Part shown: positions 8,921-14,825 of the stretch, in pieces
How the letters are laid out: every line of letters begins with the position of its first letter
Position numbering within the stretch: position 1 is the stretch's first letter
DNA from: Pseudomonadota bacterium
GTDB lineage: Bacteria > Pseudomonadota > Alphaproteobacteria > Rhizobiales > Rhizobiaceae
Assembly (NCBI GenBank): GCA_023399465.1
Contig: JAEWPB010000183.1
Location: 1 to 14,825, forward strand
Direction: 5' to 3'
Length of the DNA stretch: 14,825 nt
Program-made: the position numbers and the translations under genes
Notes under the pieces: model-generated
What the model saw: the letters and a program-made list of their open reading frames with translations, nothing else
Told to the model about the DNA's origin: nothing
Databases searched by the model: none

Positions 8921-8926
8921 AGTGCC

Positions 8927-9970
8927 GTGGTACAGTATGTGGGTGTGGGTAACGTCATCGAACTGGTTCGGTCGATTGGCATCGAAACCTTCCTGCTCGG
9001 TCTCGTCGACTATATCGAAGAAGATTTTCGCCGCTGGGAGCAGTTCGAAAAGGCGCCCCGCGTCGCCAGCCACTCGAAGACCGGCGTGATCGAGCTGATG
9101 CCGACCTCGGACGGCGAGCACTACGGCTTCAAATACGTCAACGGCCATCCGAAGAACCCCAATGTCGGGCTGCAGACCGTCACCGCCTTCGGCGTGCTCT
9201 CCGATGTCAGCACCGGCTATCCCTGCCTGGTCTCGGAAATGACGCTGATGACCGGGCTCCGCACCGCCGCCACCTCGGCGCTCGCCGCCAAGCATCTCGC
9301 CCGCAAGAACTCCCGAACGATGGCGATCATCGGGCTCGGCGCCCAGTCGGAATTCCAGGCGATGGCCTTCAAGGCGCTGCTCGGGATCAGACAGCTCCGC
9401 GTCTATGACATCGATGCCGAGGCGACCGACAAGTTCCGCGCCAACCTCGCCGATACCGACGTCGAGATCGTCGTCGCCAGGACCGCCGAAGAGGCCGTTT
9501 CCGGCGCCGACATCATCACCACCGTCACTGCCGACAAGCGCAACGCCACCATCCTGTCCGACAACATGGTCGGCGCCGGCGTGCACATCAATGCGGTTGG
9601 CGGCGACTGCCCCGGCAAGACGGAACTGCAGGGCGACATCCTGCGCCGCGCCGACGTCTTCGTCGAATTCCCGGAACAGACCCGGATCGAGGGCGAGATC
9701 CAGCAGATGGCCCCCGACTTCCCCGTCACCGAGCTCTGGCAGGTGATCACCGGCCAGGCGACCGGCCGCCGCTCGGAGACCCATATCACGGTCTTCGATT
9801 CCGTCGGCTTCGCCACGGAAGATTTCTCGGCGCTGCGCTACCTGCGCGACATGGTCCAGGGCACCCGCTTCTACACCGAGCTCGACCTGACCACCGAGCC
9901 GGAGGATCCGCGCAATCTCTACGGCATGTTCCGCCAGCCGGCCGCGTCCGGGCTCGGGAGCGCCGCATAA
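8927..9970 (+). CDS. ocd: Ornithine cyclodeaminase
   Basis: Converts L-ornithine directly to L-proline and ammonia with bound NAD+; a member of the ornithine cyclodeaminase/mu-crystallin family. The 347-residue length is close to the P. putida enzyme. Features: FKYVNGHPKNP with Lys69, MTGLRTAATSA with Arg112 for the substrate carboxylate, the Rossmann motif IIGLGAQSEFQ (residues 134-144) followed by Asp161 at the end of the next strand, and INAVGGDCPGKTEL with Asp227 at the proposed catalytic position. This segment pattern fits true ornithine cyclodeaminase better than ketimine reductases or alanine dehydrogenases of the family. The start is GTG at 8927, set by AAGGGGG at 8913-8919. It heads the operon, and ctlX begins 2 bp after its stop, consistent with OCD consuming the ornithine that CtlX would release. 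Confidence 0.9.
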   Translation: MVQYVGVGNVIELVRSIGIETFLLGLVDYIEEDFRRWEQFEKAPRVASHSKTGVIELMPTSDGEHYGFKYVNGHPKNPNVGLQTVTAFGVLSDVSTGYPCLVSEMTLMTGLRTAATSALAAKHLARKNSRTMAIIGLGAQSEFQAMAFKALLGIRQLRVYDIDAEATDKFRANLADTDVEIVVARTAEEAVSGADIITTVTADKRNATILSDNMVGAGVHINAVGGDCPGKTELQGDILRRADVFVEFPEQTRIEGEIQQMAPDFPVTELWQVITGQATGRRSETHITVFDSVGFATEDFSALRYLRDMVQGTRFYTELDLTTEPEDPRNLYGMFRQPAASGLGSAA

Positions 9971-9972
9971 GC

Positions 9973-10935
9973 ATGGCCCGACTTTCAATCCAGGCACCCA
10001 GGGCGGTGGTGATGATCCGCCCGCACCACTTCACGCCCAACCCGATGACCGCCGCGGACAATTCCTTCCAGTCGCTCGACGAGCGGCGCGCCGCCGCGGC
10101 GATCGCCAGCGCCGCCTTCGCCGAGGTGACGGACATGGCCGAAGGCCTTGCCGAGGCCGGCGTCACCGTCCACCTGTTCGAGGACAGGACCGCGGAACGA
10201 CCGGATTCGGTGTTCCCGAACAACTGGTTCTCGACCCATTCCGGCGGTCATGTGGCGATCTATCCGATGTTCTCGGCCAGCCGCCAGCGCGAACGCCGCC
10301 CCGACATCATCGAGATGCTCAAGGACGAATACCGCGTCCAGGACGTGATCGATTATTCCGGCCTCGAAAAGGATGGCTTCTACCTCGAAGGCACCGGCGC
10401 CATGGTGCTCGACCATATCGGCCGGGTCGCCTATGCGGTGCGCTCGAACCGCACCAATGAAGTGGCGCTGGAACGCTTCTGCACCCACTTCAACTTCGAG
10501 CCGATGGTGTTCGACGCGATCGATCGCACCGGCAAGCCGATCTATCATACCAATGTCCTGATGTGCATCGGCACGGATTTCGCGCTGCTGGGCACCTCGA
10601 TGATCCCCGATATCGCACGGCGGCGGGAGGTCGTCGCCCGTCTCGAGGAGACCGGACGGACGGTGATCGAGCTGTCACCCGAGCAGATCGAGAATTTTGC
10701 CGGCAATGCGATCGAACTCGAGGGCAAGGACGGCCGGGTGCTGGCGCTGTCGATGCGGGCCCACGATACGCTCGACGCGCACCAGAAGCAGCTGATCGAG
10801 CAGTCCGCCCGGTTGCTTCCCTTCGACGTCGCGACGATCGAGCTTGCCGGCGGATCGGTCCGCTGCATGCTCGCAGGGGTTCATTTATCCCGCCGCGAGC
10901 CTGCGGTCACACAATTACTTTACGCGGCCGAATGA
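9973..10935 (+). CDS. ctlX: Citrulline hydrolase of CtlX type (amidinotransferase/pentein family)
   Basis: A 320-residue pentein-fold protein of the group annotated as citrulline utilization hydrolase CtlX, thought to hydrolyse citrulline to ornithine, CO2 and ammonia. The catalytic set of the superfamily is visible: RPDSVFPNNWFSTH (Asp78, Asn83/Asn84), FYLEGTGAMVLDH (Glu139), PIYHTNVLM (His192), and GGSVRCMLAGVHL, whose Cys298 is the expected nucleophile. It differs from classical arginine deiminase ArcA, which is about 410 residues. It follows ocd after 2 bp, so translation is probably coupled, and precedes ddaH, whose product is citrulline. That context supports citrulline as substrate, but arginine deiminase activity on arginine itself cannot be excluded from sequence. 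Confidence 0.82.
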   Translation: MARLSIQAPRAVVMIRPHHFTPNPMTAADNSFQSLDERRAAAAIASAAFAEVTDMAEGLAEAGVTVHLFEDRTAERPDSVFPNNWFSTHSGGHVAIYPMFSASRQRERRPDIIEMLKDEYRVQDVIDYSGLEKDGFYLEGTGAMVLDHIGRVAYAVRSNRTNEVALERFCTHFNFEPMVFDAIDRTGKPIYHTNVLMCIGTDFALLGTSMIPDIARRREVVARLEETGRTVIELSPEQIENFAGNAIELEGKDGRVLALSMRAHDTLDAHQKQLIEQSARLLPFDVATIELAGGSVRCMLAGVHLSRREPAVTQLLYAAE

Positions 10936-10976
10936 GCCGGATAGATAAGCCCCAATTGAAGTAAAGGTTATTCGAT

Positions 10977-11774
10977 ATGTCGCAAACGAGATCCGTCTAC
11001 CAGTTTAACAATATCATCGTCCGGACCCCGTCGCGCTCGGTCGTCAACGGCCTGCGCGCCGATGACCGCGGCAACCCGACCTATGAGGGCGTGCTCGCCG
11101 AGCACGAGGCCTATATCGCCGCGATGCGCGATGCCGGCGTCGAGGTCACGGTCCTTCCGGCACTCGAAGCCTTCCCGGATTCGATCTTCGTCGAGGATCC
11201 GGCGCTCGTCTTCACCGAAGGCGCGATCCTGCTGTGTCCGGGCGCGGAAACCCGCGTCAAGGAAACCGCCGAGATCGCCCCGACGCTGCACGCCATGTTC
11301 GACACCGTCCTCGACCTGCCGAGCCCCGGCTTTGCCGACGGCGGCGACGTGCTGACGACGCCGAAGAGCGTGATGATCGGCCTGTCGGCCCGCACCGACA
11401 AGGCAGGCGCCGAAGCCCTCGTCGCTTGCATCGAGAAGCTTGGCCGCAAGGCCGAAATCGTCGCGACGCCGGAAGGCGTGCTGCACTTCAAGACCGATTG
11501 CTCGCTGCTCGATGACGAAAGCGTGCTGTCGACCGCCCGCCTCGCCCGCTCCGGCGTCTTCAAGGATTTCAAGCAGATCATCATTCCGGAAGGCGAAGAG
11601 CCGGCGGCGAATGCGCTGCGCGTCAACGACGTCGTCATGGTCGGCTCCGACTTCCCGCGGACCATCGAAATGCTCGACAAGCTCGGCTACAAGGTCGTGC
11701 CGCTGAAGACCACCGAGATCGGCAAGATCGACGCCGGCCTGTCCTGCATGTCGCTGCGCTGGTACCGCGCCTAA
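10977..11774 (+). CDS. ddaH: N(G),N(G)-dimethylarginine dimethylaminohydrolase (DDAH)
   Basis: Hydrolyses asymmetric dimethylarginine or monomethylarginine to citrulline plus dimethylamine or methylamine. The 265-residue length and motifs match bacterial DDAH (P. aeruginosa, 254 residues). DSIFVEDPALVF supplies Glu73/Asp74 for the guanidino group, Arg93 and the GLSART arginine (139) are candidates for carboxylate binding, FADGGDVL carries Asp121 and Asp124, VLHFKTDCSLL carries His170, and GLSCMSLRW carries the nucleophile Cys257. The His and Cys are both shifted by exactly eight from the P. aeruginosa His162 and Cys249 that I recall. Database names for this family also include arginine deiminase-related protein, so activity on free arginine is the main alternative. 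AAAGG at 10963-10967 serves the ATG at 10977. It is 41 bp after ctlX and probably in the same transcript. Confidence 0.85.
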   Translation: MSQTRSVYQFNNIIVRTPSRSVVNGLRADDRGNPTYEGVLAEHEAYIAAMRDAGVEVTVLPALEAFPDSIFVEDPALVFTEGAILLCPGAETRVKETAEIAPTLHAMFDTVLDLPSPGFADGGDVLTTPKSVMIGLSARTDKAGAEALVACIEKLGRKAEIVATPEGVLHFKTDCSLLDDESVLSTARLARSGVFKDFKQIIIPEGEEPAANALRVNDVVMVGSDFPRTIEMLDKLGYKVVPLKTTEIGKIDAGLSCMSLRWYRA

Positions 11775-11813
11775 GCCTCTATCGCCGCGATTTCTCCAGG
11801 CAACAAAAGACTC

Positions 11814-11842
11814 TGATGCGGCCGCCGCCAGCCGCCGCATCA
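11814..11842 (+). other. Strong hairpin between ddaH and the binding-protein gene
   Basis: TGATGCGGC (11814-11822) and GCCGCATCA (11834-11842) form a perfect 9-bp stem with an 11-nt GC-rich loop, 40 bp after the ddaH stop and 27 bp before the next ATG. No T-tract follows, so a simple intrinsic terminator is unlikely. It could stabilise the 3' end of the enzyme message or the 5' end of the transporter message, or act as a partial terminator that separates enzyme and transporter expression. Confidence 0.5.
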
Positions 11843-11869
11843 CACGCAATATCAATGGGAACGATAAAT

Positions 11870-12670
11870 ATGTACACCTTCAAGTCCAAGATCGCCGCTG
11901 GCGTGGCGCTTCTGCTGTCCGCAGGTTTCGCACAGGCCGAGGAAACCATCCGCCTCGGCATGACCCCCGAGCCCTACATGCCCTTCACCCAGATCAACAC
12001 TGCCGGTGAATGGGAAGGCCTCGAAGCCGACCTGTCGCGCGCCCTTTGCGACAAGATGCAGCTCAAGTGCGAGATCAAGCAGATGGCCTGGGAAGGCCTG
12101 ATTCCGTCGCTGACGGAAAACAAGGTCGACTTCATCATCGGCGCCTTCTCGATCACGGACGAGCGCCGCAAGGTCGTCGACTTCAGCGCGCCCTACTACA
12201 CCGAAGGCACCTCCCTCGTTGGCGCGAAGGCTGACGACGCCAAGATCGACACCGTCGACGCGCCTGACGGCGCCGGCAAGATCATCAATCCGGAAGCCGT
12301 TTCCGGCAAGATCATCGGCGTCCAGACCTCGAGCGTCCAGTCGGCCTACGTCGCCAAGTACCTCACCGGCGCCGAAGCCAAGAACTACGACACCGCCGAC
12401 AACTCCGTCGCCGACCTCGCTGCCGGCCGCGTCGACTACGTGCTGAGCCCGGATCTCTATATCCAGACCTTCCTCAAGACCGAGGCCGGCGCCGACTACG
12501 AGGTCAAGCTCGAAGTCCCGACCAACGTCGTGCTCGGTGAAGGCGTCGCCTATGCGGTCCGCAAGGGCGACAGCCAGACCCTCGAGAAGGTCAACGCGGC
12601 TCTCGCCGAGCTCGAAAAGGACGGCACGCTGAAGAAGCTGGTCGACCAGTGGATCTTCGAAAAGAAGTAA
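11870..12670 (+). CDS. Polar amino acid ABC transporter periplasmic substrate-binding protein
   Basis: A 266-residue family 3 solute-binding protein of the lysine/arginine/ornithine/histidine/octopine type, acting in the periplasm with the two permeases and ATPase downstream. Residues 1-23 form a signal peptide with a lysine-containing N-terminus, a hydrophobic AAGVALLLSAGF core and an AQA cleavage site before EET. Mature-protein features are RLGMTPEPYMPF, the GLEADLSRALCDKM segment, and SITDERRKVVDFSAPYY with the conserved arginine that holds the substrate carboxylate. Cys60 and Cys67 (mature 37 and 44) match the small disulfide of LAO/His-binding proteins. The ATG at 11870 is used, with GGGA at 11857-11860 upstream; an ATG at 11855 in frame would add five residues. 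Context suggests an arginine-related ligand, possibly methylarginine or citrulline; sequence alone does not settle this. Confidence 0.92.
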   Translation: MYTFKSKIAAGVALLLSAGFAQAEETIRLGMTPEPYMPFTQINTAGEWEGLEADLSRALCDKMQLKCEIKQMAWEGLIPSLTENKVDFIIGAFSITDERRKVVDFSAPYYTEGTSLVGAKADDAKIDTVDAPDGAGKIINPEAVSGKIIGVQTSSVQSAYVAKYLTGAEAKNYDTADNSVADLAAGRVDYVLSPDLYIQTFLKTEAGADYEVKLEVPTNVVLGEGVAYAVRKGDSQTLEKVNAALAELEKDGTLKKLVDQWIFEKK

Positions 12671-12675
12671 TTTTT

Positions 12676-12717
12676 GAGCTCGCCGGGCGCAACCGCACGC
12701 GGCGAGCTTCGCTTTTT
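12676..12717 (+). terminator. Intrinsic terminator/attenuator after the binding-protein gene
   Basis: AGCTCGCCG (12677-12685) pairs perfectly with CGGCGAGCT (12700-12708), with a G-U pair extending it at 12676/12709, and a TTTTT run at 12713-12717 follows. It starts 6 bp after the binding-protein stop. In such operons a terminator here commonly lets most transcripts end after the binding protein, giving it in excess over the membrane components. The 14-nt loop and a short gap before the T-run make it imperfect, so read-through to the permeases is likely. Confidence 0.7.
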
Positions 12718-12746
12718 CCGGGGCGCCGGGGATCGTGCCGTCATTT

Positions 12747-12808
12747 GCCGGCCCGCATCGCTTGCCCCCACGCCGGATTTCTCAAGCCCCGGTGGCCGGG
12801 CCGCATCG
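12747..12808. repeat. Two near-identical 14-bp direct repeats before the permease genes
   Basis: GCCGGCCCGCATCG (12747-12760) recurs as GCCGGGCCGCATCG (12795-12808), one mismatch, 48 bp apart. They lie in the 155-bp intergenic stretch before the first permease, where otherwise I see only the terminator and a short GCCCCGG/CCGGGC hairpin (12786-12801). The repeat may be chance in GC-rich DNA, a degenerate intergenic repeat, or a binding site pair. Confidence 0.3.
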
Positions 12809-12825
12809 ATCAGGTAATTTAATAG

Positions 12826-13539
12826 ATGGACGCATATTGGCAGTTGCTTGCCTGGGGCCCCGAGGGCTGGGGTGACGAATTCGCCTGGGGTCTGCTGATG
12901 ACCCTGCAGATCTCCCTGGTATCCTATGTCATCGCAGTGCTGTTCGGCGCCCTCGGCGCAGTCGGCAAACTGTCGAGGAACCCGTACCTGCGGGTGATTG
13001 CCGACGTCTACACCACCATCGTGCGCTCCCTGCCGGAGCTGCTGGTCATCCTGCTGCTCTATTTCTCTGTCGCCAGCGGCGCCGAGCGGCTGCTGAAATA
13101 TGCCGGCATCGTCGACGAGCGCTTCCAGTTCAGCCCGTTCTGGGCGGCTGTCGTGGCACTCGCCTTCGTCTGCGGCGCGTTCATGACCGAGGTGCTGCGC
13201 TCGGCCTATCTCGCCATTCCCGTCGGGCAGATCGAGGCGGCCGTGTCAATCGGCATGCCGCGGCGCAAGATCCTCACCCGGGTGATCATTCCGCAGATGC
13301 TGCGCCACGCCCTTCCCGGCATGGGCAACCTGTGGCTGTCGATCACCAAGGAAAGCGCGATCATCTCCGTGCTCGGCGCCTTCAGCGAACTGCTCTACAC
13401 CGGCTACCGCGCCGCCGCCGCCACCAAGCAGTACATCTTCTTCTACGGCCTCACCGCGACGCTCTTCCTGCTGATCACGCTCGTTTCCGTCCTTGCCATC
13501 GGACGTGTCGAAAAACACCTGAACCGGGGGCACCGCTGA
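12826..13539 (+). CDS. Polar amino acid ABC transporter permease (HisQ/OccQ type)
   Basis: A 237-residue inner-membrane subunit with about five hydrophobic segments: roughly residues 22-46, 68-84, 104-124, 163-190 and 203-227. The cytoplasmic EAA loop (GQIEAAVSIGMPRRKILTRVIIPQ, residues 134-157), which contacts the ATPase, is intact. It pairs with the second permease to form the heterodimeric channel of a HisQMP/OccQMP-like importer. The ATG at 12826 follows AGGT at 12812-12815. It lies 155 bp after the binding-protein gene and its terminator, so it may be transcribed by read-through or from its own promoter. Its stop overlaps the next start (TGATG). Confidence 0.94.
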   Translation: MDAYWQLLAWGPEGWGDEFAWGLLMTLQISLVSYVIAVLFGALGAVGKLSRNPYLRVIADVYTTIVRSLPELLVILLLYFSVASGAERLLKYAGIVDERFQFSPFWAAVVALAFVCGAFMTEVLRSAYLAIPVGQIEAAVSIGMPRRKILTRVIIPQMLRHALPGMGNLWLSITKESAIISVLGAFSELLYTGYRAAAATKQYIFFYGLTATLFLLITLVSVLAIGRVEKHLNRGHR

Positions 13540-14240
13540 TGGAAACGATCACCCGCATCGTGACATTCCTGCCGCCGCTCCTGGAAGCGCTGCCGCTGAC
13601 GCTGCTGCTGACCGCCACCGCCGCGGTCTTCGGCCTGATGTTCGGTACCCTGACGGCGCTGGCTCGACTGTCGAATAACCGGGCCCTGTCGTGGCCGGCA
13701 TTTGCCTTCACCTTCGCCTTCCGCGGCACGCCGCTCCTGGTCCAGCTCTATCTGATCTATTACGGGCTCGGGCAGATCCTGCCCGGAACCTGGGTGCGCC
13801 ACAGCTTTCTCTGGCCTTATCTTCGCGACGGCCTGTGGTATGCGATCGTCGCCCTCGGCCTCAACCAGGCGGCCTACAATGCCGAAGTCATCCGCGGCGC
13901 GATCAAGGCGATCCCGCACGGCCAGATCGAGGCCGCACTTTCGGTCGGCATGAACCGCTGGACGATCCTGCGCCGGATCACGCTGCCGCAGGCCTTCCGC
14001 CACTGCCTGCCGGTGCTGACCAGCGACACGATCATCCTTCTGAAAACCACGTCGCTGGCCTCGACCATCACGATCATGGAGATGATGGGCACGGCGCGCA
14101 TGCTGCAGCGCCAGTCGCTGCAGATCTTCGAACCGCTGATCGCCGCCGGCATCATCTACTTCGCCGTGGTCTACATCCTGACCCGCGTCATGAATACCGT
14201 CGAGCGGCGCGTGACCAACTACCGTGTCCTGCGTGCCTGA
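13539..14240 (+). CDS. Polar amino acid ABC transporter permease (HisM/OccM type)
   Basis: A 233-residue inner-membrane subunit, the partner of the preceding permease. It has hydrophobic segments at about 17-42, 52-80, 100-118, 160-180 and 198-216, the RGTPLLVQLYL motif (residues 62-72) characteristic of this permease family, and an intact EAA loop (GQIEAALSVGMNRWTILRRITLPQ, 128-151). The ATG shares bases with the stop of the upstream permease, so the two are translationally coupled, as expected for subunits needed in equal amounts. The proximity to DDAH, CtlX and OCD suggests arginine-like cargo, but permease sequence does not itself define specificity. Confidence 0.94.
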   Translation: METITRIVTFLPPLLEALPLTLLLTATAAVFGLMFGTLTALARLSNNRALSWPAFAFTFAFRGTPLLVQLYLIYYGLGQILPGTWVRHSFLWPYLRDGLWYAIVALGLNQAAYNAEVIRGAIKAIPHGQIEAALSVGMNRWTILRRITLPQAFRHCLPVLTSDTIILLKTTSLASTITIMEMMGTARMLQRQSLQIFEPLIAAGIIYFAVVYILTRVMNTVERRVTNYRVLRA

Positions 14241-14269
14241 GCTCGCAAAGCTTTCCCAGAGGAATTGAA

Positions 14270-14825
14270 ATGGTCGAGACGGCACTTTCGGTTAAGAACA
14301 TCCACAAGAGCTTCGGCGGCGTCGAGGTGCTGAAGGGCATTTCCTTCGAAGCCCGCAAGGGCGACGTGATCTCGCTGATCGGCAGCAGCGGCTCGGGCAA
14401 GAGCACGCTGCTGCGCTGCATCAACTATCTCGAAACGCCCGACAAGGGCGAGATTGCGGTGGCCGGCGAACGCATCCGCACCGTGGCGGGCAAGGACGGC
14501 CTGCAGCATGCCGCCGATCCGCGCCAGCTCGAGCATATCCGTACCCGCCTCGGCATGGTGTTCCAGAGCTTCAATCTCTGGTCGCACCGCACCATCCTCG
14601 AAAACATCATCGAAGGTCCGATCCACGTGCTCGGCATTCCCCGCAAGCAGGCGATCGCCGAGGCGGAAGTGCTGATGGACAAGGTCGGCATCACCCCGAA
14701 GCGCGACCAGTTCCCGATGCAGCTTTCCGGCGGCCAGCAGCAGCGCGCCGCGATCGCCCGGGCACTGGCGATGAAGCCGGAAGTGATGCTGTTCGACGAG
14801 CCGACCTCGGCGCTCGACCCGGAAC
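14270..14825 (+). CDS. Polar amino acid ABC transporter ATP-binding protein, N-terminal part (3' end outside window)
   Basis: The first 185 residues of a HisP/OccP/GlnQ-type ATPase that powers the importer from the cytoplasmic face. Walker A GSSGSGKST (38-46), the Q-loop glutamine (Gln99 in MVFQSFNLW), the LSGGQQQR signature (152-159), Walker B VMLFDEP (172-178) with catalytic Glu177, and the start of the D-loop SALD (180-183) are all present. The insert after the Walker A domain (about residues 70-92) is typical of the histidine/arginine/octopine subgroup. AGAGGA upstream (14258-14263) supports the ATG at 14270, which is 29 bp after the permease stop. The H-loop and C-terminal end lie beyond the window, which cuts the gene; it is not a truncation in the genome as far as can be seen. 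Confidence 0.95.
   Translation, partial: MVETALSVKNIHKSFGGVEVLKGISFEARKGDVISLIGSSGSGKSTLLRCINYLETPDKGEIAVAGERIRTVAGKDGLQHAADPRQLEHIRTRLGMVFQSFNLWSHRTILENIIEGPIHVLGIPRKQAIAEAEVLMDKVGITPKRDQFPMQLSGGQQQRAAIARALAMKPEVMLFDEPTSALDPE

Noticed and set aside
8374..14825. Octopine/nopaline catabolic region of a Ti-like plasmid
   Set aside because: An OccQMP-like importer and ocd are reminiscent of opine regions, but no opine oxidase subunits or LysR-type OccR are present, and DDAH and CtlX are not part of those regions as I know them.

Overview
The window is high-GC DNA with tightly packed operons. It has ATGA/TGATG start-stop overlaps and purine-rich ribosome binding sites, and the products look like those of Rhizobiales, most likely Rhizobiaceae (Rhizobium, Agrobacterium, Ensifer or Shinella). 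This placement rests on gene content and base composition only. I see no rRNA, tRNA, CRISPR array, insertion sequence, phage gene or attachment site.

Layout. (1) 2-370: the C-terminal end of a class III adenylate/guanylate cyclase, cut by the window edge. (2) 523-888: a small VOC/glyoxalase-fold protein. (3) 930-8338: a complete five-step histidine-degradation cluster. hutF is on the minus strand and diverges from hutI-hutH-hutG-hutU-hutD across a 97-bp intergenic region holding a palindrome of the HutC (TGTA-N2-TACA) type. HutH, HutU, HutI, HutF and HutG together turn histidine into glutamate through the formiminoglutamate deiminase branch. The repressor gene hutC is not in the window. (4) 8374-14825: a second, + strand catabolic/transport unit with a divergent Lrp/AsnC regulator at its head. 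The unit encodes ornithine cyclodeaminase, a CtlX-type citrulline hydrolase (pentein fold), a dimethylarginine dimethylaminohydrolase (DDAH), and a polar amino acid ABC importer (binding protein, two permeases, ATPase cut at the window end).

The most interesting reading is that unit 4 is a coherent pathway. Methylated arginine (or arginine-like compounds) is imported, DDAH releases citrulline and methylamines, CtlX hydrolyses citrulline to ornithine, CO2 and ammonia, and ornithine cyclodeaminase makes proline. With the adjacent hut genes, the window is a double module that turns nitrogen-rich amino acids into glutamate or proline. The enzymes are known families. What is less familiar is their linkage in one Lrp-headed operon with a dedicated importer.

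Noncoding stretches are all under about 160 bp. Several carry perfect inverted repeats: hutU-hutD, ddaH-binding protein, binding protein-permease (a convincing terminator), and the lrp/ocd divergent region (two candidate operators, one overlapping the ocd ribosome binding site).
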